From: Eonycteris spelaea
Taxonomy: Eukaryota > Chordata > Mammalia > Chiroptera > Pteropodidae
Reading direction: 5' to 3'
Length of the DNA stretch: 64,000 nucleotides
Assembly: GCA_003508835.1 (NCBI GenBank)
Contig: PUFA01000070.1
Coordinates: forward strand, 1,674,001 to 1,738,000
A program made the position numbers and the translations under genes. This document shows, in pieces, positions 46,475 through 58,614 of the stretch (position 1 is the first letter of the stretch; each line of letters begins with the position of its first letter). The notes under the pieces were generated by a model that saw only the letters and a list, made by a program, of their open reading frames with translations, ran no database searches and was not told the origin of the DNA.

Positions 46475-48265
46475 TCCAAGGCAGTGTTACTAAGAGAGCA
46501 AGAGAAATGATTTTCAGATTCTGAAGTAGTTATGTTCACATGTAGGTTTTCCATTGCTTTCAAGGTTCATGTTTGAAGTTTGAGCATCTTGATACTAGGG
46601 GAAGAACCAGGAACAATTTTAGTACCATATCATTTCTGGTTTCCCCTTTGGGGCTGAAGAAGAATTGGGGACCTAAATAGGCTGCTCTCCCTCCGAGAAA
46701 GGAAGATGGCAGATGAGCAGGGAGTTTCTCTTCCATCAGTGGCATTTTATGGACTGGTCCTTGCAAAGTGTTCTTTAACGTCTAAAGCTACAAATCGTTT
46801 CTGCTAAAATATACCTCCGTTGGTGATGTAGTTGATGTTTTAAAGCAGAAGAATGATAGAGGAATGTTTTGTAGTGACAATCTTTTTCTCGATATTCTGA
46901 AACATGATTGCTGTGAAGGTAGCTGTGTCATAGTCTTCTAATTTGTGTCCATCCTGCCTACCATGGTTCAAGGCACGGCATAGATATTTAATGTTAATTA
47001 AATGAATGAATACATGAGACAAAATGAGTTGACACTATGAAAAATTATGGCAGGAAAAAGAGAGGCCTATCATCTCTCTATCTAGAGTCAAAGCTATGTA
47101 AAAGTCAAGGTAGGGTACATTACTACCTAGTACCAGAGCATATCATTGAATTATAACATGCAGTTGCTTTCAGTGAAAAATAATTTTGTTATGTGTGACA
47201 TTTAAAGGAGTTGTGCCAAGGACAAGGTGTTTTTTAAAAAAAATCTGAATAGTCTACATATTTCCTTATCTATACTTTTTAAATTTTGATTCTTAGAAAA
47301 GAACCGAAGAAGTATCTTTTCTAACAGCCTTCTTTTGGTCCTACATAAATCTAGTATGTTTTACCACTGTATAATAACATGCCAGTAAAATGAAGATTAG
47401 TATATTTTGCCCTAATTTTTCTAAGCCAATTCATTGTACTCTAATGGAGTGAAATAAAAAATGGCCTTTAATTGGAAAATTTATTATGCCATTTGTTTTT
47501 TTCTTAATACCAAACACAGAAAGTAGTACTTAATCAATTTCCTTGCTTATTACTGAAACCAAAGGGTTGCATAGTTATATGGCAAGCCTATTAGAGAATG
47601 TTTATATATTTTTTAGGAAAACAATTGCAATGTTATTATATAACATCATTCTTTGTTCGAACTGCATTGATATGTACATGCGCTCTTAACTACATCATTT
47701 TTCTTTAGATATGGTTGATTGCGTGGTGGATAATCTCAGATTTCAGCATAATCATGAATCATACTTAGATTAAGGCAATTGGTTTAATGCAATAGTTTTT
47801 CTCCCCAAAGCTTCTCTTTAACAACTGTTTTTTCCTGGCTTCTATTACACGTAAACTGTCATTTCTTGTGATTTAGTGCTTCTTTATCCTTTCAGGATCC
47901 CTACTCTCTTTCTAAATTCCCAAGATATCTATCTGCTTGGGTTTTCCCCCCTCATCCCCCAACATTGGAATATCAAAATAACAAATCAGTTCTACTAGTC
48001 TGTTATGATTTTTTGTAATGCCTGGTCCAAAATCTCAGGTGTTTAATAAACACTTGCTGATTAATTGATCTAAATCTCGACTCCTCCTGCAGACTGTTTA
48101 ACCTAAGGAAGACTCCTGAATGAATCAGAAGCCCCTCATGGATTCTTCGTCGTGTCAGGTAGATTTGGAATGTATGCAGTGGACGAGGAAAAATATTCAG
48201 TGATCAAAAAGTTACTTTTAATTATTATGGGATAGGAATTTAGAAAACTTGATTTTACTGTAGGC
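46475..48265 (+). other. Intronic, short L2 tails only
   Basis: 46940-47010 (GGCACGGCATAGATATTTAA with AATGAATGAATA) and 48000-48070 (AATGCCTGGTCCAAAATCTC with TTTAATAAACACTTGCTG) look like L2 3' ends. The rest is unassigned. Confidence 0.45.
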
Positions 48266-48269
48266 TAGT

Positions 48270-48470
48270 TAGAGATTTGGGCCTTTAGACTCAGAGTTGG
48301 AATTAAATACTAACTCCTACACTAAGTGGCTCTGTGGCTTTAGAGAAACTATTTGACTTCTCAATTTCTTTCTTTGTAAATGGACCATAACAACACATAC
48401 TCTGCAGGTTTAAGAGTATCTATAAAAGTCCCTGTCAGTGGTAGGCCCTCGTAATGGTAGCTATATATAG
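48270..48470 (+). mobile_element. MIR SINE remnant
   Basis: CTTTAGACTCAGAGTTGGAA, ACTTCTCAATTTCTTTCTTT and GTAAATGGACCATAACAACA follow MIR order. Confidence 0.65.
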
Positions 48471-48474
48471 AACT

Positions 48475-50385
48475 CTGAAATCTAGATGAGTATACTAATT
48501 ACAAGATCATTTACAAGATGGAGTTCAGGTTTTCATGTTCTTGTAGGTGGTGCAGTTATCTGAGGATTGTTTTAGAAGGTGCATTTTAGGATGTTTGGAG
48601 AACCCTGACTCTTCTGAGGCATAAGGGGGGCATTCACAAATTTCTTATGCAACACACTAACAGTTGGTTAAAAATATTTTTAAAATAATTATGAATATAA
48701 TGTAGAAACTTAGCTAGGCTAATTCATGTCAGATTTGAAGGCCCCAAACATGTTGTAGAATTATACATATCTACATTAAAGGATTGATTATACAACCACG
48801 CACCTCCGTTTATTTTGTTGATGGTATGTGGTTCAGCCTGACATCAAGCTCTTGAATCACAACTTTTCAGTTCCCTTCCTGTCCATGACTTCATTTAAAG
48901 AATAGGTTTTGTTCAATGAGAGGCTTTCAATATATGTTAAACCAAGGCAATAAAATAACCATACCAACCAAACTATTATCTTTCAGTGTAGAGAACCTAC
49001 AAAGATGTGATGATTTGGATTTCCTTCCAACACTCCAATTAATGGCTTACAGATAAATATAAAACTAAACAAAGCTAAAACAGCAGAGCATTCTCTGACT
49101 TGAGGTTGTGGTGAACCTAACTCTGGATCTGAGGGGTTTCCTTTTGCCAGACCTCTTCAGCCTTTTACAGCCATTTGGAGCTGCCTGGCTTCCCACTGTG
49201 CTGACGACTAGATATACCTATTGGAGCCCACTGTGTTCATTGTCTAGCCCAGTTCAGAGTTTCCCAGGGAAACCTCCTGCCTGGGAGAACTTGATTTGTT
49301 ATTGAAGTTGGCGCTGATGGTCCCTTCCACTTTGTGTTCAGTCCCACTTGCAGTAGGATTAAGAACTCCGCTGCCAGGCTACCAGTCTAAATGGTTACTG
49401 TGCATAACTGAAATAAATCAGGAACGTGTGGTAGTTAATTGAAGCTTTCATCTGTAACTCCTTCTACCACAGTGGATAGACCTTCAAGTGAAATTTTTAG
49501 AAATCCCCCTGTAGAGCGCATTGGCTTTGCCTCTAGTAAGTGAACATTGAAAAACTAGCCTGTCTGGGAAGCAGATGATTGGCATCTGTAGGGAACCAGC
49601 GCATGTTGTGATCCAGCCCAGCTTTTGGTGGTTAGGGTTGACGTTACTCCTAAGTCCCTCCATTCCATCTTTAGGATCTGCCTGGGTTCGTGCTTCCCTT
49701 TCCTGGTTCTTGGTTCCAGGATGCTGTTGTTTATTTCTTATTCACATCACAAAGAGCCCAAGTCCTGGAAACATTCTTGAATGCTTTCTGCCTGTTCTGT
49801 GTCTTCTCCATTCATTGGTCTTTTCATTTATTCTAACTGTGTTTTGTTTAGTGTCTTCCTGAATCCAAGAATACTGTTTTTCTTTTTCTAGGACCCCAGA
49901 TTTCCTTGGTTTCCTCTTTTCTGTCTGGGCATCCCAGACAAACTATGACCTTAGCTTCTTTTCTGTCTCCTTTGGCAACTGGTATCTGCAGAATTTCTCA
50001 GTATGTGTTTATGTGAAGGTTCCTTGTGCCTCTGGTGTGTGTGTGTGGTAAGTTGAGAAAGGGGTAAAGCAGTGTGCAGTGGTTGCCAAATTTATGTGAT
50101 CATAGGATTTGCTGTTGGAGATTCTTAGTGGGTAATATGTAGTTCAGGACACACTTGGAGAAATGCTGCCAAATAGAGTAGTTGCAGTATCGGGGGCTTG
50201 AAAAAATGTCGAGAGCAGGTGTTATTCCTCAACTGCAGAAGAACATCAGTGCTGAAGAAAGTTTGATTTTGAACTTTCTTGATGTTTTTTCTGTACTACT
50301 GTAATCTTTCCCTAATTAAAATCTTTCCTCTTAGTTCTGATTTTTGATTACTGACTTTGCCCTTCCTGATTGCTCTTTTTTTCTC
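48475..50385 (+). other. Intronic, nothing recognised
   Basis: Open frames at 49108-49305 and 49575-49862 are unrecognised. A polypyrimidine-AG near 49877-49891 resembles an acceptor but no exon can be supported. Confidence 0.4.
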
Positions 50386-50389
50386 TATT

Positions 50390-50490
50390 CAGCAAATTCA
50401 GCATTTATTGAGAAGCTACTACATGTCATATGCTGTGTCAGTTGCCAGAAACACAAATATGAATAAATTAGGCCTGCTCTTGAAAAATGA
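50390..50490 (-). mobile_element. L2 LINE 3' fragment
   Basis: CAGCATTTATTGAGAAGCTA, CTACATGTCATATGCTGTGT and ACACAAATATGAATAAATTA show the reversed L2 tail. Confidence 0.6.
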
Positions 50491-50794
50491 ATTATACTGT
50501 AAAACAAATATTTCATAAAGCTTGTTCTACAGCAAGCCAGTTATTTTGCTTTTCCTCATTTCAGGCCTAAGGCTTTTTAAACAAGGCTTTATTTTCTTTC
50601 CACTCCAAATAATAAGAGATCCCCTTAGGGTAAAGAATAAATTTTTTAGCCCGTTACAAAAAAATAGAAAATAAAATAAATTGTATGAAAAGTTAATATT
50701 TCTGTAAGTAAAAAACTACCTTAAACAATTGAAAGGCAGGTAATAAAGTAGGAAGAACATTGCAACATAAAAATTAAATTTACTATCCATAATA

Positions 50795-50855
50795 AAATGA
50801 GCACATAGTAGCTTTTAATAAGTCATTGTTGAATGAATGAATGAGTGAATTCAAA
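50795..50855 (+). mobile_element. L2 LINE 3' end
   Basis: GAGCACATAGTAGCTTTTAA followed by TTGTTGAATGAATGAATGAG is the L2 terminus. Confidence 0.65.
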
Positions 50856-51044
50856 GGAATAAGGAAAAATAAATTACCCCTGTAGAGGAAGGAAAAAGAT
50901 AGGAAGGGTTGGCATAGCTCAAGTCTCATACACACGTGAGCATGTGTGCGTGTGCACACAGAAAAGTACAAACCCAAATATATAAAAAAAACCCCAAAGA
51001 AATGCAAATTAAACTTTTCCATCTGTCCTTTATCAATTTGATAA

Positions 51045-51280
51045 ATGCATATTAAGCACCTATTATCACCACACTGTTAAATTGCCTTATAAGTTATATT
51101 ATTTCATTTAATTTAAACAATAATCTATCTGAAATAAGTGTTCTTATATTCATTTTACCAGTGAGCAGAAGGTTTAAAGAAGCTAAGCCTTATAATGTAG
51201 TTAGGATTTTGGAGGCAAGATTTGAACTCATAACTGCATGTCTCTAAATTCCACTCTTATCTACCATGGTATTGTTATTA
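51045..51280 (-). mobile_element. MIR SINE remnant
   Basis: TATTAAGCACCTATTATCAC, TATTCATTTTACCAGTGAGC and GCAAGATTTGAACTCATAAC are reversed MIR blocks. Confidence 0.75.
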
Positions 51281-51329
51281 TTAAAAATATGAAGGGTATT
51301 TGATGTGGCAAGTTGTTTATGAAATAGAA

Positions 51330-51515
51330 CTAAGTAATAAAATATATTGCAAAAACAGTATGCACATATGATCCCACATGTTTTTTTTAAAGTGGTACAG
51401 CATAGAGCAAAGTTTGGAAAGATGTATAAAACGTGAACAGTACAGGGGACTTTTCTTTCTGTTTATACTTTGTAATTTTTCTACAATATATGATGTTATA
51501 AGCAGAAATATTTAA
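51330..51515 (+). mobile_element. L1M-type 3' UTR fragment
   Basis: GTATGCACATATGATCCCAC and GTTTATACTTTGTAATTTTT with CTACAATATATGATGTTATA match the end of old L1 elements. Confidence 0.55.
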
Positions 51516-51779
51516 AAATCTTATATATGTGTGTGTATCTGTGTGTGAACATGACAAAAGATTTTAAAGTTTTATATGAGAGAATTAAAGGATCAACTTT
51601 TTTTTTGCAAAAGAAGAATAAAGAGGAAGCGAAACCAGAGAATGGAAGAGTATTGCTACTGGTGCAGGGAATATAGAGTGAAGAAGTAAATTGATAAATG
51701 ATATGACCAGATGATTCAGGGAACAGGAAATACAAATAAATGTCTAATACATGTTTGGGTAAATAGTCAATATTAGTAA

Positions 51780-52490
51780 TTAAAGACTTACTGTAAAACT
51801 ATCATGAGATAACTATTTTTCACCTGTGAAATCAGAAAAGTTTTTCAAAAAGACTGCTGAAACAGGTACGACAAAGGTACAATTTTGGAGAAAGTGATTT
51901 GATGATAGGTCTCAGAGGTCGTAAAATCATTTATATAAAACTTGATTTACTAATTCAGCTCCTGGAATTTAATCCCAAATAAATAATTCTAAATACTGAA
52001 AATCTTCATGCACAAAGATATATGGCATTACCAATAATAGTGAAAAATTGAGAACAACCTAAATGTGCACTACTCTCATGGGGTAATAATTGATAGGATG
52101 AATAATTAATTCATTAATTTTTTTCAACAGATATCCATTGATTCCCTATATTGTGCCTGGCCTTGTTTCAGCGCAGAGGACACAGTAATGAACAAAATCT
52201 TTTCCTCAAATGATTTTTTAAAAGAAGATTTGCATAAATGAGAAATGTTGACTTTTAAAATGTTACATATAAAAAATAGGATATTAAATTATATATGTAT
52301 TGACCTCAACTATGTGAAAAATAAACAGGAAAAAGCCAGAACGAAAGTACATGAAATTATTAACAATTATCTTGCAATGGGATCATGGATAAATTTTTTT
52401 CCTTATATTTTTGCTCTGTCCCAAATTTTCTACAATAAAAATGTCTTGCCTTTTTAAGTTAGAAAAATAAACATAAAACTTAGTTTGCCA
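51780..52490 (+). mobile_element. L1M-type fragment with nested L2 piece
   Basis: CCTGGAATTTAATCCCAAAT, GAGAACAACCTAAATGTGCA and CCAAATTTTCTACAATAAAA follow the order of old L1 3' sequence. A reversed L2 tail (about 52095-52200, ATCCATTGATTCCCTATATT with GCGCAGAGGACACAGTAATG) interrupts it. Confidence 0.65.
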
Positions 52491-52499
52491 TTATTTATT

Positions 52500-54440
52500 A
52501 TATGTTTGCTATGTTTTCTTTAAACAGGGAAAAATAACTTATCTTCAAACAGTGATGGGAATTTAATAGATCTAATTAAAATCACCAGAATTTGTGATTT
52601 TATTAGGTTCCTAAAATATCTTTGGTTTTACTGATATACTTAAAAGCCTTTAAGATACTACTTTCATTAAAACACTTCTGTAGTAAATGGTAATTGTGTG
52701 TTGAACAAATAAAAACTTACATTCAGCAGATCAAAAAGTCTAACCCAATGTTAATTTGATTAGGTAAATGCAAATTTAACAGCCTAGTAATTCTTTAGTC
52801 TTCTTACTTTACATGCCATAAAGAGTACAGTAATATAATTAAAATTCTGAAAATGGCTATTTAGGATAATGGTGTGTTATTTCCTTTTCTTCTTTTAAAG
52901 TAAGATGAGGGAATTTAAATTTCCACTCAAGCATTATTTTCTACTGTAAAGGATCCCACTACTGTGATTCTAAGTAAACTTTAATTATTTTCCATACTTA
53001 TATGTAAATTTATTTTGCGTAATTGGTTTGTGTTTTGAAATGTTTTAGATAGATTCCCTTAAGTTTTGGAATTGTTTTTATACTTCGTGTTTGAAAATTG
53101 GTTTGAATTAAAAATAACAGTATTTAAAATTTATGTTAAAATTATGAAAGTGTTAAGTAACAGCTTAAAATGTTGAACACAGGTCAGGAAATTCTGTATT
53201 TTGGTCATTATTAGAATTTATTGTCCTGTATAAGTGTACCATAAGATTTAAAATTCAGGGCTCAAAATTATAAATATTATCATAAATTTAGTCATTTTAG
53301 AATTAGTGGTAAAGCAAACGGCCCAGCTAGAGAACTGAAACAAAGTCAAGAATGTTGGGTAGACCAGAACCCCTGAGAATTAGATGCTGTAACGATAGCT
53401 TTTTCACGTGGGATTCTATCATGGAGATAGATCCTTGGATTTTCCTGAGGTCATGTGGCAGTCTGAGGAGAGCTGAGAATGGATCCATTTTGTCTCCACA
53501 GTTATTGCTCTTTGCGGTATACAGCTACACACACATCTCTGTCCTTTTCAGTGGGGCAGGAGGTGAAAAGTTTTTGGCATTGACTTTGAAGCTGCACTCA
53601 CTTGGGAGGTAGAGGTCAAATGAAGACAGCTCAGGTGGTTTTCTTCCTCCTTTTATCAGAAAAGAACATGGCAGCTGCCCCTCTACCTCCATTTCTTCTC
53701 TGTGGAATGCTCTCCTGTCTAAAGAGCTCAGTAAAGACAGCCTCACTGCAGGAGTGTGCATTACATATCAGTTTATATCCTAGAACTGGGGAAGTTTGTT
53801 GTACATGTTGCAGGTTAATTTTCTCCTAAGGAATCCATCTATTCAGGCCTGGCAGGATCAGTACAGCCTCTCGCTCTAATTGGTTCAGGGCAGACCCCTG
53901 TCTTGGCTGTGGTCGAAGTGCTGACAGCCCTGTGTTGTCACCGGCGTTTGACTGGTGTCAGTGAACATGGACAAGGAAGGCTTTCAGCCAGTGTGAAGTT
54001 TAACGCGTGCAAGCCCCGCCTCCCAGCAGAGTGGTCTGGAACTGCCCCACTGCCACTCCACACATCATTTTGCTCAGTCTTTTTCTTAAAGTAGCTACAA
54101 TTGTGAGTTGAAATTTGAGACTTATTCTTAGTGTGCTCAGAATTCCTTTAGGTCTTATACTGGCTCACTCAGATGTTTACTCCCAGGCGGTGTTTGTACT
54201 CCCTATACCCAGATGTGCAGGTGGCTCCCATTCCCCTCCCAGAACTAATAAAAAGAACACCGTGTTCAAAATGGCCCTTGCAGGAAAGCTGCATCCTGTA
54301 GCACACACGCTGTGGGGCTGGAAGAGCAACACAGCAGAAAGCAAATTTTCTCAAGTAATACAGCATTTCCTTTTAACTTATTTTACTAAGCAGTAGCGTC
54401 ATCAGGATTTTTCTGCTTCCTTAAAACTGTGCAGAAGATG
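52500..54440 (+). other. Intronic, nothing recognised
   Basis: AT-rich to about 53300, then GC-richer to 54400 with several short unrecognised frames on both strands. No repeat or exon is supported. Confidence 0.4.
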
Positions 54441-54444
54441 ACGC

Positions 54445-54535
54445 AGGATCTCTTTCTTTCTCTGGTGCTCTGCCTCTCTCTCCCTCTCTATCTCAATTTC
54501 TGCCCCTATCCCTCTTCCTCTCCCCTGACACAGAA
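54445..54535 (+). repeat. Polypyrimidine (CT-rich) tract
   Basis: Dense CTCTCTCCCTC runs over about 90 bases, followed by CACAG. It is low-complexity sequence rather than a proven acceptor. Confidence 0.7.
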
Positions 54536-54699
54536 GCACCAGTATTTTGCTTAGTAATTAATTTAAAGAAAAAATTCTGAGAATGAAATTGTCCACTCTT
54601 CCTGGTCTAGTTGGACATGTCTTGTTTTTTTTTTTTTTTCTTTCTCTAAACAACATGATTTTAAATGCCGTCTCTTGCTGTTTTGTGTTCTTCATCCGC

Positions 54700-54950
54700 A
54701 AAGTCAAGGTAGGATTGAGAACACAAACCCTGGTGATGGCCTGCTGTCATTCATATCCTGACTCTGCCATTTATTAGCTGTATGACCTTTGGCAAGTCTT
54801 TTAATGCCTCTGTGCCTCTGTTTCCAGGGTTTAAAATGGAGATAATCAACATACCTTCCTCATCTGGTTATTGTGAGGATTAACTGAACTAAGGTGTGTA
54901 AAACTTAGTGCATAGTCAGAATTCAGTAAGAATTTTTATGCCGCTGGTCA
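54700..54950 (+). mobile_element. MIR SINE, well preserved
   Basis: CCTGACTCTGCCATTTATTA, GCTGTATGACCTTTGGCAAG, TCTGTGCCTCTGTTTCCAGG and TTATTGTGAGGATTAACTGA match the MIR core closely. Confidence 0.92.
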
Positions 54951-54954
54951 ACTC

Positions 54955-57950
54955 CGTGTCTCCTGAACTAGTACAATACAAAAAGCCTTTTAAAATGTCT
55001 TCAGGGCATAAATCCTGATGTATAAGTTTTTGAGTTTTTTTTTTTATTATTTGACGTGAAATGGTATATTACATGACTCTGGCTTAGAATCTGTTTAAAT
55101 TCTAAAACAGAAACATTATGACAGTCACTAGAGGAGAATTAGAAATAGTTGGTGTCAGCTTGAATACAGCAGAATGAGATAAAGAGCAATTGTGATACAT
55201 AACACATCCTGGGAATCAACGGGAATTTTATAGTAAGTATGATTATGACAACAATTGTACTGGATTTTCACAGTAGCTTTTTATTTCAGAGATTTTCAAG
55301 GGAAATGTACAGCTACTTAGAAGAATCAGTATGAAAAAAAAATTCGATCACTTAAATTTTCTATAGTAGGCGAATGTGAGCAAGAAGTGGTTGAATGATC
55401 TCCTTGGGGAATAATACCATATTGGTAAGCGGTAAATCCAAACAGCTTAATTTCTTATTTACTCCTTTAGCATCTACAAATCCTAGTTCTCTCAAGGTGG
55501 GAGCAATTTGCACATGAAATCTGGGGGAAAATTCTTTGGATTAAATCCCTTAGCAGAATGTAACATGGTTTCTTTCTGCAAAGATATTTACTTAACTGGT
55601 GTTTGAAATGCTCCCGCCTCCACTCTCCTCCCCACCACCCTCCAGGAGCAGACTGATGGGTACAACTCTTGGGAGAAACTGGTAGCAAGTTTGCTTTTCT
55701 CTAAGTATTCGTGTGTTTTTCCAGTTCTTTTAGAGTTGAATATTCAGAATTCATAGGCAAATCTCTTAAGATTAAAACTCATCCCTCTATCATAAAAGAT
55801 TCTCTCAGGGTCAGCCTTAACTGTGGGTGGATGGGCCCTAAATAAGTTGTTTCCATTCAGTGGTTGAGAAATGCCTTTGAATTCCCTCCAAATAGCTTCT
55901 TTATCCACTCACTGTTTGAAATTCTACATTAGAAATTCTTTTTTTTTTTTTTAACTTCAAGCTTCCTATCTTCTGCAAATGCAAATATCACAGGCTTAAC
56001 TAAGTAATAACTTGTCCAGCTTTACTGTAACATGTTAGTGAGTTTATAAACTGTTTTCCGGATTATGAGGTTTCTATTTGGCCTTAAATACTACTGAGTA
56101 GGGAGAGAGCAGTCATGATTTTTGGTTGTTGGGAGAAGGAGTGGGAGAGTAAGAAGGTGATACCCCAACTGTTAAAATGGTTGTGGGGGGTGGGGAAGGT
56201 GGTGGTGGTGCATGAAAGAAAAGCTGGGTGTCTGCTACTTTCTCTTGCTCTGGGGTAGGCCTTCTTCTTTGATCTTTATCAACAGCAAAAAAAAAAAAAC
56301 AAACAAAAAACACCTCACTTTATGCCTCAATACTTCTAGTTGCATCTTTAAGAGGGGCTGATACAGTTTGCTTCTGATTAAGAGCTTGGGATCACTCTCA
56401 TTCTCTGAGAAGAAAGAAGATTTGGGGACTGAACAATTAGAGTTTTAGTGAAAGTGGAAGATTTTACAATTCTTGCCACGTTCTCATAGCAGACTTTCGG
56501 CTTTTTCCAGAGTTTAATCGTTCCTCCTATTAGCAGGATCCGGAAGGTAAGTCTGTGTAATAAAGATGAATACTTTAATTCATGGCTTTTAAGAGGATGA
56601 AAACCAAAGGAGGAGTCTCTGCTATATCAATTTCAATGACTGCACTAGAACTGCAAGGGCTCCCCAGAGGACCTCCCCATCGGCTGCAATCATTGGCACC
56701 TGCAGAGCCAGCCTTGGCCTCTCTCTGTCAGTGAACAGCACACACCTGCTAGCCTTTATCTACCACGCACTAGCGAGGCCATTTAAAGCGGAGACAGCAG
56801 GCAGATGGCCCTGCCCTGGAATCTTTTGTCATTCCAAATTGTGCTGTCATGTGGATGAGTCCATTTGTCCCATGTGAAGCTCTTCTCTGCTTGTTTCCTT
56901 GCAGCTTTCCTGAAAGATGTATTCTGCTCCTGTCCAGACCGTTCCTCTGGACACTGGCCCTTTTCTTTTCACCCTTACTTAGCGCCTGACCCTTTCTGCT
57001 TCAGTCTGTCCCCACCCCATTGCTCTGACTTCAGCCTCACTCTCCTGACTCACAGTCACGGAACACCCTTGCCCATCAGAACTGTCCTTCAGTCGTATAA
57101 CCTGGTGCCATCCTAATGGTTACCACCACTCAACTGGCTTCAGGCCTGGCCTCCTGACCACTTGGCCCTCGCACACAGTTTGTGTTTCTGATGATTAAAG
57201 AAGATATTTAAAGCCAAAAAACCAGGTGGGAGACTGGAAATTTAGGACATACCAGCTATGAGATGTGAACAAGGAAAGAATTAAAATGCTTGGCAGAGAA
57301 ATAAAGATATTTATATCCTGTGAGTTGAAATAGAATGAAATTATAGGGCTTTGAGATATCCTTCGACCCTCTGCTAAAGAAAAATATGAAGAGAGATTGT
57401 GAAAAAATCCATACTTCAAAGGCATGAAGCTGATTTATTTTATTATCTTTCATAGAAAAAGAGGTTTCATTTTATGATAGTTTTATGAGCAAAACCTAGG
57501 TCTTAGAAGCATATGCCTATGAAATCAGTAGGCAATAAATGTATAATCATATTGTTAACATTACTGTAGGTTTTGCTAGAAGGATTCAGACATCACATAT
57601 GGTCTTAAGGAGTTTACAGCATAACATAAACACAGCAGTAAAACATAAAATTAAATATTAAATATTTAAGAAGTGTTAAAATTGTTAAATTTATTTGCAA
57701 TATCTAGAAATGGGAAAGTGATATTTTGATACTGAGCCATTCTTGTACACTAAGTGTACTACTATAGGCTATTTACTGAGATGTCTGGTTTTGCTGAGGA
57801 CCAGATCATCCAGTCCTTTTCTGATTTGAAGAAGTTTGAGGAAATTGTGCTTTTTTCTTTCATATCTCTTTTGTAGTTGAAATTAGAGGATGACCAATGA
57901 TTTAGTTTAATGGTTTAGCAATGATTATGATTATAAATAATCATAATAGT
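54955..57950 (+). other. Intronic, nothing recognised
   Basis: 56640-57180 is GC-richer and non-repetitive with an 83-codon frame at 56865-57116 that I do not recognise. G-rich and A-rich simple tracts occur at 56185-56210 and 56285-56315. Confidence 0.4.
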
Positions 57951-57954
57951 AACT

Positions 57955-58402
57955 ATATTAGCTAAGGTTCTCTGTATATGTATAGAGAGAAAGTGAGAGG
58001 GATAAGGGTAGAGGAAGAAAGGGGGTAAGGAAGAAGAGAGGAGAGAGGGGGAGATCGATTGATTTTAAAGAATTGGGTTACATGATTTTGGAGGCTTGGT
58101 GAGTCCAAAATATGATGGATAGGTCAGCAGGCTAGATAGAGACTCAGGGGAGAGCGGTAGTTCCATCCAAAGGCAGTCCCGCTGGCAGAGCCCCTCCTAC
58201 TTGAGGAGGTCAGTTTTTTCGTCTAGTTAGTCCTTCAACTGATTGGATGAGGCACCCACATTAAGGAGGATAAGCTTCTGTACTCAAAGTACTCAAGGTC
58301 ACCAATTTAAATGTTTTCTCAGTCAAAAAACACCTTTACGGAGATACCTGGAATAATGTTTGACCATAGCCAAGTTGACGCATAAAATTAACCATTACAA
58401 TA
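57955..58402 (-). mobile_element. Solitary LTR, same family as 30069-30632
   Basis: TTAGCTAAGGTTCTCTGTAT, then a GA-rich expansion (57985-58055), then TCCTTCAACTGATTGGATGA and CCAAGTTGACGCATAAAATT before AACCATTACA. It shares its order of blocks with the LTR at 30.1 kb and lies in the same orientation. Confidence 0.75.
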
Positions 58403-58404
58403 AC

Positions 58405-58610
58405 TGACTTTCACTGAGCATATTCTGAGTGCCAGGCCCTGTGCTAAGTTATTTCTAAATATTATCAACTTCAGTTCTCTTATTAACTGCATCAATTCAG
58501 TGTCTCTCTTCTCTCATTGAGGAAACCGTAGGGATGAAGTGAAAGTTACCTGCCGAAGGTCACGTAGGTAGTAAGCGGTTGAGCTGAAATTCATGTTTCT
58601 TACCTTTTAA
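58405..58610 (-). mobile_element. MIR SINE remnant
   Basis: GAGTGCCAGGCCCTGTGCTA, TTGAGGAAACCGTAGGGATG and GGTCACGTAGGTAGTAAGCG are reversed MIR blocks. Confidence 0.82.
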
Positions 58611-58614
58611 CATG

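Noticed and set aside
49877..49892. Polypyrimidine tract plus AG that looks like a splice acceptor
   Set aside because: Such strings are common in introns. The downstream sequence has no recognisable GRIP1 coding text and no supported donor.
54648..54714. ATG-led frame resembling at first glance the start of the alternative GRIP1a exon
   Set aside because: Translation diverges after a few residues (MILNAVSCCF) and no matching donor is present. The GRIP1a exon was not found in the window.
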